DNA of 64,000 nt from Spirosoma rigui (GCF_002067135.1 NZ_CP020105.1:4154001-4218000), one strand, 5' to 3'; positions 44,526 to 53,659 are shown, counted from the first letter of the stretch. Numbers and translations are program-made. The notes: a model not told the origin generated them from the letters alone.

Positions 44526-46982
44526 ATGAATCGCTCTGTTACCTTCGCTTTGTTATTCTTAGCCAGCCTGCCTGCCCTGGCTCAGACCTTAACCGGTACC
44601 GTACGGGAAGCCAGTGCATCTCCCGCATCCTTTGCAGCCCTTAAACTCCTCCGCGCCACCGACTCGTCTTTCGTTGCGGGTACAATAGCCGACGAGCAGG
44701 GTCAGTACCGGTTCTCGAATCTATCCGATGGTCGCTACCGGGTTCAGGCGTCGGTCGTTGGCATGCGCAACGAAACGAGTCCGGTGGTCACCGTTCGGGC
44801 TGGCCAGCCCCTCACCCTCGAACCACTCCAACTGCAGCCAGCCAGCCAGGCGCTGACCACCGTAACGATTCGCGCTCAGAAACCCCTGGTAGAGCAGCAG
44901 ATCGACAAAACGGTGCTCAATGTTGCGTCGGATGCGACGGCGCAGGGTAAATCGGCGTATGAACTGTTGCAGCAGGCACCCGGGGTGGTCATTGACCCAA
45001 ATGATAACATCCAGATGGCGGGCAAACGGGGTGCAACCGTATTCATCGACGGCAAGCCCACCAATCTGTCGGCGGCTGATCTGGCGAACCTGCTCCGGGC
45101 AACCCCGGCATCGGGTATTGAGACGGTAGAGCTGATCTCGAATCCATCGGCACGGTACGACGCGCAGGGGGGTGCGGGGATCATCAACATCAAACGCCGG
45201 CGCGACAAAACGTTGGGGCTGAACGGCCGGGTATCGGGCGGGTACGGTCAGAGTGACCATCACCGCGCGAATGCCGCACTCGATCTAAACTACCGGGCGC
45301 AACACGTCAACCTGTTCGGTAATGCCGCCGTCAGCGATAATTTTCAAATCACCAACGTATTGATTGATCGCTACGCAACGGGTACCCGGTTTCTACAGCG
45401 TGGTTATGATTCTGACGGTACCCGGGCTATCGTTTACAAAGCAGGCGTCGACTATTTCATGGGGACCCGCCACACCCTTGGCCTGATTCTTTCCGGTAAT
45501 TCGGCCTCCAATCAGTTTGGTACGTATACCACCACTGGTCTCACCAATAGCCGGGGAGTTCTGGATTCGAGTCTCATTAATCGGGTCACAAATCCCAGCC
45601 TGAACAACCGGCTGAATGCCTCCCTGAATTACCGGTATACCGATACCTCAGGACTGGAACTGAACGTTGATATTGATTTCACCCGCTTCGGGAATGCAGC
45701 CCCCAACACCATCACCAGCGATTATGTCAACCCCACCGGAGACGTTTTGCTCCGTCGGCGCTACCGGTTCGATGCCCGGACCGACATCACCATCAGTACG
45801 GTTAAAGGGGATCTGGTGAAAGCCTGGAAAACAACCCGTACCGAACTCGAAACGGGCTTTAAACACACTGATGTCAGCACCGACAATGGTCTGCTGGCCT
45901 TTCTGGGGGGTGGTCAGTCGGGCACGCCGGAGCAACCCGACCGGAACCGCACCAACCGCTTTCAGTACCGGGAACAGGTCAGCGCGGGGTATGCCTCGCT
46001 GAAACAACCGCTTGGTAAAAAATGGATGGCCCAGGCTGGCCTTCGCATCGAACACACCACCGTTCGGGGTCGGTCGACGGATATCCTGAACGGAACCGGC
46101 TCATCCAACGGAACCAACAAACCAGATACCAGCTACGTCAACCTGTTTCCGTCGGCTTTTTTACAGTACCAGGCGTCCGAAAAAAATCAGTTTTCCGTCA
46201 AGTACGGCCGGCGGATCGGGCGGCCCAACTACCAGGATCTGAATCCCTTTATTTACCAGATCGACCCCTACACCAGCCAACGGGGAAACCCGTTCCTGCG
46301 GCCTGACTACACCCAGAATACGGAACTGAGTTACACCTACAACCAGGCCATGACCGTTTCGCTGGGCCACAGCCACACCACTGATTTTTCCACCGATGTA
46401 GTGCGGCAGGAGAAGCTGGTGGCTTACCAGACGGTAGCCAACGTGGGCCAGGTGAATGCAGTTAACCTGTCGGTCAACGCCCCCTTACCCATCCGGAAGT
46501 GGTGGAACGGATACGTCTACGCCGGGGCCACCTGGAATCGGTTTCAGGGACGCCTTTCGCCCAATGAGCCCTTCGACCAGCGGGCCTTTGCGTTTCAGGC
46601 TTACATGCAGCACTCGTTTACGCTATCGAACCAATGGGTCGCCCAGGTGTCCGGCTTCTGGAATGCCCCAACGACCCAAACCATCTACCGTATTGGCGGT
46701 ATGGGGTCAATAAACCTGAGCGTACAGAAAAAAGTACTCGACGGTCGCGGTAACGTATCTCTCCTGGTCGACGATGTGCTGAACCAGATGCGGTACCGGC
46801 AAACGGCGAATTATGGCACTGCCCCCGACAACCGGCAGCATTTCTATATCGACCGGAAGTGGGAAAGCTGGCGGGTGAGTCTGCGGTTTAGTTACCGCTT
46901 CGGCAGCACTGACGTAAAAGAAAACCGGAACCGCGAGACGGGACCCGACGCCAGCCGGATCAAAACGAAAGCAAATCTCTAA
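44526..46982 (+). CDS. TonB-dependent receptor-like outer-membrane protein with carboxypeptidase-like regulatory domain
   Basis: Outer-membrane beta-barrel of 818 residues with signal peptide (1-20, ending ALAQ). Residues about 22-105 are the regulatory beta-sandwich (LTGTVREASASPASFAALKL), then a plug domain (SAYELLQQAPGVVIDPNDNI, VFIDGKPTNLSA, GIETVELISNPSARYDAQGG), then a barrel of the OMP_b-brl_3 type ending WRVSLRFSYRFGSTDVKEN. No SusD partner is adjacent, so it is not a glycan SusC pair; peptide, siderophore or structural roles are all possible. Start at 44526 chosen for the signal peptide. Confidence 0.9.
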   Translation: MNRSVTFALLFLASLPALAQTLTGTVREASASPASFAALKLLRATDSSFVAGTIADEQGQYRFSNLSDGRYRVQASVVGMRNETSPVVTVRAGQPLTLEPLQLQPASQALTTVTIRAQKPLVEQQIDKTVLNVASDATAQGKSAYELLQQAPGVVIDPNDNIQMAGKRGATVFIDGKPTNLSAADLANLLRATPASGIETVELISNPSARYDAQGGAGIINIKRRRDKTLGLNGRVSGGYGQSDHHRANAALDLNYRAQHVNLFGNAAVSDNFQITNVLIDRYATGTRFLQRGYDSDGTRAIVYKAGVDYFMGTRHTLGLILSGNSASNQFGTYTTTGLTNSRGVLDSSLINRVTNPSLNNRLNASLNYRYTDTSGLELNVDIDFTRFGNAAPNTITSDYVNPTGDVLLRRRYRFDARTDITISTVKGDLVKAWKTTRTELETGFKHTDVSTDNGLLAFLGGGQSGTPEQPDRNRTNRFQYREQVSAGYASLKQPLGKKWMAQAGLRIEHTTVRGRSTDILNGTGSSNGTNKPDTSYVNLFPSAFLQYQASEKNQFSVKYGRRIGRPNYQDLNPFIYQIDPYTSQRGNPFLRPDYTQNTELSYTYNQAMTVSLGHSHTTDFSTDVVRQEKLVAYQTVANVGQVNAVNLSVNAPLPIRKWWNGYVYAGATWNRFQGRLSPNEPFDQRAFAFQAYMQHSFTLSNQWVAQVSGFWNAPTTQTIYRIGGMGSINLSVQKKVLDGRGNVSLLVDDVLNQMRYRQTANYGTAPDNRQHFYIDRKWESWRVSLRFSYRFGSTDVKENRNRETGPDASRIKTKANL

Positions 46983-47115
46983 TTGGTAAAGCTCCCCTGT
47001 CGAAACCGCTTCCCCGACCTGTTCAGCCAATGTCACTGCAACGACCGGGTGAAAAACGATATGATTTGAGACGTATCCATACTTTTTTGAGCCGATACCA
47101 GCCCGGTCGACCGTC

Positions 47116-47124
47116 TATGTTTGC
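47116..47124 (+). promoter_or_regulatory. -7 box TATGTTTGC for the secreted duplicated-domain protein
   Basis: Exact TAnnTTTGC match, 43 bp before the ATG at 47168. Confidence 0.6.
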
Positions 47125-47167
47125 CGGCGTCAGGCACCTAAGCCGATCCATTTCATTTTTACCGACT

Positions 47168-47797
47168 ATGAACACCATCTTCTCTTTACTTTTTACCCTG
47201 AGTCTGTCCCTCGCCACCAGTGTAGCGCAGCAACAGGCTCCGACTGGTACCAGTCCGCGCATTACGTTCATGCTCAAAAACACGCTGGGCTACGCCCGGA
47301 TGTTCCGGGCCGTGGGTCCGGGAATGGACTATGGATTTACGATGGGGAAGCGCGAAACGGTTCCCTGCAACTGGCCTCTTGGATCAAAGCTGTATTTCAG
47401 CAACGACGGCACGACGAACGAAGGACTCATCCTGACCATAACGGCGGAAGACGAAGGTAAAATCCTGGGTACAGGCAACGCTGAAACGAGACCTGCCCCC
47501 AAATCCCGGGGCAATGTTCAGTCCGGGACCGTATCGTTCCAGCTGCACAATGCGAGTCTGCTCCCTAAAAAGGTATCACTGATCAGCTATGCACCCGGCG
47601 AATCGGGTAACGGTACGCAGATTTTCATGCTGCCACCGAAGGGCAATCGCCGGTTCACATTCCCCCCCGGTACGCGGATCTACCTGGCGAACAGCGATCA
47701 GGTCGATATTGTCATGAGCGGTAAACGGATTGATACGGGGAAACCCTTCCTGACAGTTCAGCAGAGCGATGCCGGTAAGGCCTTCGACATTGAATAG
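47168..47797 (+). CDS. secreted protein with internal duplication, function unknown
   Basis: Protein of 209 residues with a signal peptide (1-20, ending SVAQ). Two homologous beta-rich halves can be aligned by eye: ITFMLKNTLGYARMFRAVGPG with VSFQLHNASLLPKKVSLISY, and NWPLGSKLYFSN with TFPPGTRIYLAN. Each half looks like a small beta-sandwich. No catalytic motif. Follows the TonB receptor gene and precedes a membrane AraC regulator on the same strand; has its own promoter box. Role unknown. Confidence 0.78.
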   Translation: MNTIFSLLFTLSLSLATSVAQQQAPTGTSPRITFMLKNTLGYARMFRAVGPGMDYGFTMGKRETVPCNWPLGSKLYFSNDGTTNEGLILTITAEDEGKILGTGNAETRPAPKSRGNVQSGTVSFQLHNASLLPKKVSLISYAPGESGNGTQIFMLPPKGNRRFTFPPGTRIYLANSDQVDIVMSGKRIDTGKPFLTVQQSDAGKAFDIE

Positions 47798-47920
47798 TGC
47801 ACAGCCGGTCGCAGCGATACGGGGCTGAATCACGCGCCCACGTCACCGGAAAAGCAGTCTGCACTTGTATATTGATACCGTTTTCGTTTTGGACCTGACT
47901 CCACAACCGGATAGCCCTCC

Positions 47921-49147
47921 ATGACCTTCTATTTCTCTCCTTATTCAACCCCACTGCTGTTTGGCTTTGTGCAGGCCTGGGTCTATGCCATTCTGCTGTG
48001 GCTACGGGGATACCGCGAGGAACGGTTATCCGACAAGTTACTGGGTTGGGTGCTGGTAGGCTGCGCGCTCAACATCTGGGAGTATATGCTGGGGTTCGGG
48101 GGCATCGAAATTTTGTGGCGTGAGCTTGAGTTCTTTCCCCGCTCGCTGGGCTACCTGTTCCCGGTGTTGTGTTACTTCTACCTGAAGAGCCAGTTTAACG
48201 CCGGTTTTCGGTTCGGCTGGCGTGACCTCTGGCATACGGTCCCCTTTCTGATCTTCACGCTTTACCACGTCAGCGTTTTCGCGATGGGGCACGACGCCGT
48301 CTTGCGGTGGGAGGAAACGGTACATCACCCCTACCACATTGCCAATCTTGAGTTTGCGGTCGGGGTGGCCATCGACCTGCTGTACCTGTACTGGTCCCTG
48401 CAACTCTACCAGCAGTACCGGGCCTGGATCAAAACGCAGTTCTCCGAGACCGACTCCATCAGCTTCCGCTGGTTCCGAAACTTTCTGCTCATGCTGACCA
48501 TCACGGCCTTCTTCAGCTACCTGATGACCACTTTGAGCCTGACCCTGCGGTTGAATTTCTTTCAGGACTGGTGGGACGAACTGTTTGAGGTTGTGCTGAT
48601 TTACTACCTTAGCATCAACGGGTATGCACAGACCCAGTCGGTCCGGCGACTCACGTTTCACGCGCCCCCTTCAGCTGACACCGGGCAACGGGACACAGCC
48701 CTGGCCACGGTGTCGCTCCCGCTGGTTTTGACGGGCGAAGAGCAGGGGCAGGCCGCTACGCAGCATTCTGACCCAGGCCCCCCCGCCATGTCCGATGAGT
48801 TACTGCGACTGCGGGAAAAGCTTACGGACTACATGATCAGCGAACGGCCTTACCTGGAACCGGAACTCTCGCTCGCCGATCTTTCCCGCCGGCTTCATAC
48901 CAACCCGGTCATTTTGTCGCAGGTGATTAACGCTGGCCTTGGCAAGAATTTCAACGATTTCATTAATGAATATCGCGTTGACGCATTCAAACGACAGGTG
49001 CTGAACCCCGCCAACACCCATCTCTCTTTTCTGGGTATCGCCCTCGACTGCGGCTTCAATTCCAAAGCTACCTTCAACCGCGCCTTCCGGAAATTCACCG
49101 GTCAGTCACCCGGTGAATTCCTGACCACCCAGGCGGCTACCCGCTGA
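47921..49147 (+). CDS. membrane-anchored AraC-type transcriptional regulator
   Basis: Protein of 408 residues: seven predicted transmembrane helices in about 10-230, a Thr/Gln-rich linker (about 250-290), and a C-terminal AraC domain (about 310-405; LADLSRRLHTNPVILSQVIN and LSFLGIALDCGFNSKATFNR). Same architecture as the regulator at 33-34 kb but clearly diverged. Possible targets are the flanking TonB receptor, secreted protein or hydrolase genes, by position only. Confidence 0.9.
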   Translation: MTFYFSPYSTPLLFGFVQAWVYAILLWLRGYREERLSDKLLGWVLVGCALNIWEYMLGFGGIEILWRELEFFPRSLGYLFPVLCYFYLKSQFNAGFRFGWRDLWHTVPFLIFTLYHVSVFAMGHDAVLRWEETVHHPYHIANLEFAVGVAIDLLYLYWSLQLYQQYRAWIKTQFSETDSISFRWFRNFLLMLTITAFFSYLMTTLSLTLRLNFFQDWWDELFEVVLIYYLSINGYAQTQSVRRLTFHAPPSADTGQRDTALATVSLPLVLTGEEQGQAATQHSDPGPPAMSDELLRLREKLTDYMISERPYLEPELSLADLSRRLHTNPVILSQVINAGLGKNFNDFINEYRVDAFKRQVLNPANTHLSFLGIALDCGFNSKATFNRAFRKFTGQSPGEFLTTQAATR

Positions 49148-49178
49148 TTTGCCCCCCGTCCCGGCGACCCTCCAAAAC

Positions 49179-49199
49179 AATCTACTAATCTAGTAGGTT
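49179..49199. promoter_or_regulatory. palindromic operator candidate before the MBL-fold gene
   Basis: Inverted repeat CTACTA-atc-TAGTAG (49182-49196), extendable by two further A-T pairs, 29 bp before the ATG at 49225. It resembles TACTA-type operators of BlaI/MecI-family repressors, but no such repressor is in the window. Confidence 0.5.
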
Positions 49200-49224
49200 A
49201 GAAAAGGAACTAAACCCAACGAGT

Positions 49225-50202
49225 ATGGAATCGCAAGTGGATTTTGATGAACTGGCTCCCGAGTATACAACCAGCCAGTCACCTTATGACGTCACACACG
49301 ATGTGGCCGGGCTGAAAACGCTGATCGTTAATGTGTATTTTATTGGCGAACCGGGTGCGGGCAACCCCTGGGTGCTGGTTGATGCGGGCTTACCAGGCTA
49401 CGCAGGTCAAATTAAAAAGAAGGCCGAAGCCCTCTTCGGTCCCGACAATAAACCCCGGGCTATTGTGTTGACCCATGGTCATTTTGACCATACGGGTTCT
49501 CTCAAGTCATTACTTAAGGAATGGGACGTGCCGGTTTACGCCCACCCGCTCGAGTTACCTTACCTGACAGGTAAATCGAGCTATCCCCCACCCGATCCGG
49601 CAATCGGGGGTGGCTTTATGTCCTACAGTTCATTTATTTTCCCGATTGGGCCCGACGATTTTGGGGACCGGATCAAGGAGTTGCCCGCTGGCGGTGCCAT
49701 TCCGGAACTACCCGGCTGGCGGGTTATTCATACCCCCGGCCATGCCCCCGGTCACATTTCTCTTTTCCGGGACAGCGACCGCACACTCATTGCCGGTGAC
49801 GCGTTCGTGGCAACGAATCAAAACTCCGCTATTTCCGTAGCCACCCAGAAGGAGGAAGTGTTTGGGCCACCCGCCTACTTCACCTGCGACTGGCACGCGG
49901 CCGAAAAATCGGTGCGGATCCTCAACGATCTGAATCCCACGGCAGCCGGTACGGGTCATGGAATTGCCGTTCGGGGTCTGGACCTGACACTCGGACTGAA
50001 CCGGCTGGCCAGTCACTTTACGGACGCTATTCCGTCAGAAGGCCGGTACGTGAAACAGGCGGCCGTAACCGACGAAAGTGGTATCGTGGCTATGCCATCA
50101 CCAACGTCCTACACCCTGGCGAAAGCCATTGGCTGGGGTATATTGGCGGGTGTACTACTGTACGCGCTCTGGCCCGGCAGCCACGATGACGACGACAATT
50201 AA
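49225..50202 (+). CDS. metallo-beta-lactamase-fold hydrolase with C-terminal membrane anchor
   Basis: Protein of 325 residues. The metal site is THGHFDHTGS (His84, His86, Asp88, His89), then HTPGHAPGHISLF, LIAGDAF and GTGHGIAVRG, completing the set of an MBL hydrolase of glyoxalase II or lactonase type rather than a true beta-lactamase. A C-terminal hydrophobic helix (about 298-317) ending in the acidic tail SHDDDDN suggests membrane attachment with the enzyme in the cytoplasm, as there is no signal peptide. Substrate unknown. Confidence 0.87.
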   Translation: MESQVDFDELAPEYTTSQSPYDVTHDVAGLKTLIVNVYFIGEPGAGNPWVLVDAGLPGYAGQIKKKAEALFGPDNKPRAIVLTHGHFDHTGSLKSLLKEWDVPVYAHPLELPYLTGKSSYPPPDPAIGGGFMSYSSFIFPIGPDDFGDRIKELPAGGAIPELPGWRVIHTPGHAPGHISLFRDSDRTLIAGDAFVATNQNSAISVATQKEEVFGPPAYFTCDWHAAEKSVRILNDLNPTAAGTGHGIAVRGLDLTLGLNRLASHFTDAIPSEGRYVKQAAVTDESGIVAMPSPTSYTLAKAIGWGILAGVLLYALWPGSHDDDDN

Positions 50203-50230
50203 AGTGCCTTACCAACTGTAACTTGATGTA

Positions 50231-50262
50231 CGGTCGCTGCTGATGCAGCGGCCGTTTTTTTT
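50231..50262 (+). terminator. intrinsic terminator after the MBL-fold gene
   Basis: 10-bp stem with one G-T pair (50231-50240 with 50245-50254), tetraloop TGAT and eight T. Confidence 0.9.
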
Positions 50263-50314
50263 GGTATTTGCGCTGCCCAACGAACAGCATTTAGGCCATT
50301 CGGGCCTCCGTGCG

Positions 50315-50323
50315 TATGTTTGT
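50315..50323 (+). promoter_or_regulatory. -7 box TATGTTTGT of the RNase H operon
   Basis: Matches TAnnTTTG, 19 bp before the ATG at 50343. Confidence 0.6.
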
Positions 50324-50342
50324 GGAAAAATAAACAGCGGTA

Positions 50343-50981
50343 ATGGCCCAGAAGAAACCCAAATTTTATGTCGTCTGGAAAGGTCGAACCACCGGCGTTT
50401 TCGACTCGTGGGACGATTGCCAACGGCAAACGGCGGGTTTCGACGGAGCGCTGTTTAAATCGTTCGACAGCAAGACAGCCGCCCTGAAAGCGTACAAGGA
50501 GAAACCTCACGCGCACATTGGTCAGGGTACCAAGCCCGCAGCCAAACAGGGTAAGCTGGACGGGCTGGTGGGCAATCCCATTCAGGACAGTCTGGTAGTT
50601 GACGCGGCCTGGAACACGGCCTCCGGCGACATGGAATACCAGGGTATTTACCTCGCAACGCGGCAAAAGCTTTTTCTGAAGGGGCCCTACGCCGACGGCA
50701 CCAATAACATCGGCGAGTTTTTGGCTATCGTTCATGCGCTGGCGCTGTTACACCAGAAGGGAAGCACCATTCCCATTTATTCCGATTCGCGAACGGCAAT
50801 CAGCTGGGTGAAAAAGAAACGGGCCAATACCAAACTCGAAGAAACCGCCCGCAACGCCGAGCTGTTCGAGCTGCTGGACCGGGCCGAAACCTGGCTCCGG
50901 ACCCACACCTTCTCCAATCCGGTACTGAAATGGGAAACCACCGTCTGGGGCGAAAACCCCGCCGATTTTGGTCGTAAGTAA
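50343..50981 (+). CDS. ribonuclease H1-like protein with viroplasmin domain
   Basis: Cleaves RNA in RNA-DNA hybrids; 212 residues. N-terminal hybrid-binding viroplasmin domain (3-50: KFYVVWKGRTTGVFDSWDDC), a short linker, then the RNase H fold with the four acidic residues in VVDAAWNT, NNIGEFLAI, YSDSRTAISW and NPADFGRK. This form is common in Bacteroidota and Firmicutes. The stop codon overlaps the next start (TAATG). Confidence 0.92.
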   Translation: MAQKKPKFYVVWKGRTTGVFDSWDDCQRQTAGFDGALFKSFDSKTAALKAYKEKPHAHIGQGTKPAAKQGKLDGLVGNPIQDSLVVDAAWNTASGDMEYQGIYLATRQKLFLKGPYADGTNNIGEFLAIVHALALLHQKGSTIPIYSDSRTAISWVKKKRANTKLEETARNAELFELLDRAETWLRTHTFSNPVLKWETTVWGENPADFGRK

Positions 50982-51745
50982 TGTTCAGCTTCAAGCGATT
51001 CACCATACGGCAGGACCGGACCGCCATGAAGGTCTGTACGGATGCCTGCGTGCTGGGCGCCTACGCCGATGTAGCCGATGAATCCGGCCGTCCAGCCCGT
51101 ATCCTCGACATTGGTACCGGAACGGGTTTGCTGGCGCTGATGGCCGCCCAGCGTAATCCGGTCGCCCGCATCGATGCCGTTGAAGTAGACGAAGCAGCGT
51201 TCGGGCAGGCCCGGGAAAACGTGGCGAATAGTCCCTTTGCCGATCGGGTGCGGGTATGGTTGGGCCGGGTGCAGGCGTTCGTGCCCTCGTTACCCGCAAC
51301 GGCAGACCGTCACGGGGCAGAGGACGGGATTGCGGGAGAGGATGCCCTTTACCACCGTATTCTCACCAATCCCCCCTTTTATACCAATCACCTTCGCTCC
51401 CCGGATTCGGCGGTGAACCGGGCGCTGCACACCGACGAGCTGCCATTTACCGAGCTGGTCGACGCGGTTCAAACGTTGCTCAGACCGGATGGGCAATGGT
51501 GGGTGTTGCTGCCCCCTCACGAAACGAGCGTCTTAACGCAACTGGCCGCTACGGCAGGGCTTCACCCCTTCCGGCAGCTGCACCTGCGCCACAACGACGG
51601 AAAGCCCATTTTCCGGATGATTACGGGCTTTGCCTACACCCGGCAGGCAGTGCAAACCGAGACGCTGGCCGTCCATGAATCGGTCGGGTCTGCCTACACA
51701 CCGGTATTCCGGGCGTTGCTGCGCGATTTTTACCTGATATTCTAA
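50981..51745 (+). CDS. trmN6: tRNA1(Val) (adenine(37)-N6)-methyltransferase
   Basis: SAM-dependent N6-adenine methyltransferase of 254 residues. SAM motif I is ILDIGTGTGLLALMAAQ and the catalytic NPPF tetrapeptide is in RILTNPPFYTNHLRSPD; the N-terminus FSFKRFTIRQDRTAMKVCTD is typical of TrmN6 (YfiC). Coupled to the RNase H gene by a one-base overlap. Confidence 0.92.
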   Translation: MFSFKRFTIRQDRTAMKVCTDACVLGAYADVADESGRPARILDIGTGTGLLALMAAQRNPVARIDAVEVDEAAFGQARENVANSPFADRVRVWLGRVQAFVPSLPATADRHGAEDGIAGEDALYHRILTNPPFYTNHLRSPDSAVNRALHTDELPFTELVDAVQTLLRPDGQWWVLLPPHETSVLTQLAATAGLHPFRQLHLRHNDGKPIFRMITGFAYTRQAVQTETLAVHESVGSAYTPVFRALLRDFYLIF

Positions 51746-51830
51746 ATCTTTCCGACCTTTACCGGTGAATTGACCGAATGCGTTTTACGTTATCAGCGTA
51801 TAGCGTGTGTCATCCATCGTCAAATAATAC

Positions 51831-52823
51831 ATGATCGAGTCGCTTCAACTGACCATCCTTATCCCGCTTTACAACGAAGACGAGTCGCTGCCCGAACTGC
51901 ACGACTGGATCGTTCGGGTCATGGCCGAGAATAGGTATACGTACGAAGTGCTGTTCGTCGATGACGGCAGTACTGATAATTCCTGGACTATCATTGAACA
52001 GCTGGCGGCCCGCAACTCACACGTGCGCGGCATCCGGTTCAACCGCAACTACGGCAAAACGGCGGGTCTGCAAACGGGCTTTCTGGCCGCCCGGGGCCAG
52101 GTAATTATCACCATGGATGCCGATCTGCAGGACAGTCCCGACGAAATTCCGGAACTCTACCGGATGATCGTTGAGGATAAATACGACCTCGTTTCGGGCT
52201 GGAAACAGAAACGCTACGACCCGTTAACGAAAACCCTGCCCACCAAGCTTTTTAATGCCGTATCGCGCTGGATTTCGGGCGTGCAGCTCCACGACTTTAA
52301 CTGCGGCCTGAAAGCCTACCGGCAACGCGTAGTGAAAACGATTGCCCCGTCGCTTTACGGCGATATGCACCGGAACCTACCCATCATAGCCAACTGGAAT
52401 GGATTTGGCCGTATCGGGGAGAAAGTTGTCCAACACCGGGCCCGCAAATACGGGACCACCAAATTCGGTCTGGAACGGTTCGTCAACGGCTTCCTCGACG
52501 TACTGGTGATTGCTTTTGTGCACCGGTTCAGCAAACGCCCCATGCACTTCTTCGGTACGTTTGGCACCCTGTCGTTCTTCGTTGGAACGGTACTGGCCGT
52601 ATGGATCATTGTTCAGAAACTCATCCAGATCGCGCAGGGCGTTAAATACCGCGACGCCACGGATAATCCCCTGTTTTACTTCGGCCTGGTAGCCATCATC
52701 CTGGGGGTACAACTGTTTCTGGCGGGGTTTCTGGGGGAGATGCTCGTTCGCCAGAGCCTGAGCAAAACCACCGACTCGCTGGTTGCCGAACGGGTTGGCT
52801 TTGCAGGGTCCGTACCCGTTTAA
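51831..52823 (+). CDS. family 2 glycosyltransferase, polyprenyl-phosphate sugar transferase type
   Basis: Protein of 330 residues with a GT-A domain (about 6-225) and two C-terminal membrane helices (about 233-260 and 275-300). Motifs: LTILIPLYNEDESLPEL, the DxD in ITMDADLQDSPDEI, and HDFNCGLKAYRQ. Related to GtrB/DPM1 enzymes, which load a sugar onto undecaprenyl or dolichyl phosphate for later transfer outside the cytoplasm. No flippase is adjacent. Confidence 0.9.
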   Translation: MIESLQLTILIPLYNEDESLPELHDWIVRVMAENRYTYEVLFVDDGSTDNSWTIIEQLAARNSHVRGIRFNRNYGKTAGLQTGFLAARGQVIITMDADLQDSPDEIPELYRMIVEDKYDLVSGWKQKRYDPLTKTLPTKLFNAVSRWISGVQLHDFNCGLKAYRQRVVKTIAPSLYGDMHRNLPIIANWNGFGRIGEKVVQHRARKYGTTKFGLERFVNGFLDVLVIAFVHRFSKRPMHFFGTFGTLSFFVGTVLAVWIIVQKLIQIAQGVKYRDATDNPLFYFGLVAIILGVQLFLAGFLGEMLVRQSLSKTTDSLVAERVGFAGSVPV

Positions 52824-52827
52824 GCGG

Positions 52828-52849
52828 AAAAAACAAACGTTTGTTTTTT
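52828..52849. terminator. AT-rich 22-bp perfect palindrome after the glycosyltransferase
   Basis: Perfect palindrome, 11 bp each side with no loop, ending in six T. Could terminate the glycosyltransferase transcript or be an operator next to the ppa promoter. Confidence 0.6.
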
Positions 52850-52855
52850 GCTTTG

Positions 52856-52864
52856 TACATTTGT
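52856..52864 (+). promoter_or_regulatory. -7 box TACATTTGT upstream of ppa
   Basis: Matches TAnnTTTG; transcription would begin about at 52870, the base of the stem-loop described next. Confidence 0.5.
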
Positions 52865-52869
52865 ATGCC

Positions 52870-52934
52870 TTCCGCGCTACGTGGTTGAAACTAGGCTGGG
52901 ATTTACCGGTCAGCGTCAACCACATAGCGCGGAA
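52870..52934 (+). ncRNA. predicted leader stem-loop of ppa
   Basis: 19-nt arms (52870-52888 and 52916-52934) with one mismatch and a 27-nt loop, located between a promoter box and the pyrophosphatase start. No T-run follows. It would fold at the very 5' end of the ppa mRNA, or form a short independent RNA. No known riboswitch class is recognised. Confidence 0.45.
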
Positions 52935-53029
52935 TGTTTATTTATATCTCTCGACGAACTCCGATTATTCCAGTTTTTTCTTTAAATTGTATGCAAGCGT
53001 TTCCTGAGAATACGACACAAGCTGACCTT

Positions 53030-53641
53030 ATGGCAAAAACTCCCTCCAAAGCTCACCCCTGGCACGGTATCTCGGCCGGCGAAAATGCACCGGAAATCAT
53101 TACTGCTTTTATTGAAATTGTACCGACCGATACTGTTAAGTACGAAATAGACAAAGAATCGGGCTACCTCAAAATTGACCGCCCGCAGCAGTATTCCAAT
53201 ATTATCCCCGCACTCTACGGCTTCATCCCCCGCACCTTCTGCGGGGATGGCGTTGCCAAACTGGCATCGGAGCGTTCGGGTCGGTTTATCGAGATGGGCG
53301 ACGGTGACCCGCTCGACATCTGCGTGCTGACCGAGCGCGAAATTACCCACGGCGACATTCTGCTGCAGGCTATCCCCATCGGTGGCTTCCGGCTTATCGA
53401 CAAAGGCGAAGCCGACGACAAGATCATTGCTGTACTGAAAGGCGACTCCATGTACGGACAGTTCGACGAGCTGGCCGACCTGCCTGAAGCGGTTGTGAAG
53501 CGCCTGCGTCACTACTTCATGACGTATAAAAACCTGCCCGATGAGCCTGCCGTTATGGAACTGGCAAACATCTACGGCCGTGAAGAAGCCCTGGCCGTGA
53601 TCCGGACCTCGATGAAGGATTATACCGAAATGCCCGCCTAG
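53030..53641 (+). CDS. ppa: inorganic pyrophosphatase
   Basis: Family I pyrophosphatase of 203 residues, cytosolic. Active-site residues lie in EIVPTDTVKYEIDKESGYLKID-like strands, YGFIPRTFCGDG, GDGDPLDICVLTE and KGEADDKIIAVLKGD. The ATG at 53030 (MAKTPSKAHPWHG) fits Bacteroidota homologues; an ATG at 52991 in the same frame would add 13 residues. Preceded by a structured leader of about 160 nt. Confidence 0.95.
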   Translation: MAKTPSKAHPWHGISAGENAPEIITAFIEIVPTDTVKYEIDKESGYLKIDRPQQYSNIIPALYGFIPRTFCGDGVAKLASERSGRFIEMGDGDPLDICVLTEREITHGDILLQAIPIGGFRLIDKGEADDKIIAVLKGDSMYGQFDELADLPEAVVKRLRHYFMTYKNLPDEPAVMELANIYGREEALAVIRTSMKDYTEMPA

Positions 53642-53659
53642 GCGCTGAAAAAATAGCGA

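Noticed and set aside
49225-50202. True beta-lactamase resistance gene
   Set aside because: The metal site and C-terminal membrane anchor fit generic MBL-fold hydrolases; no signal peptide and no beta-lactamase-specific motifs.
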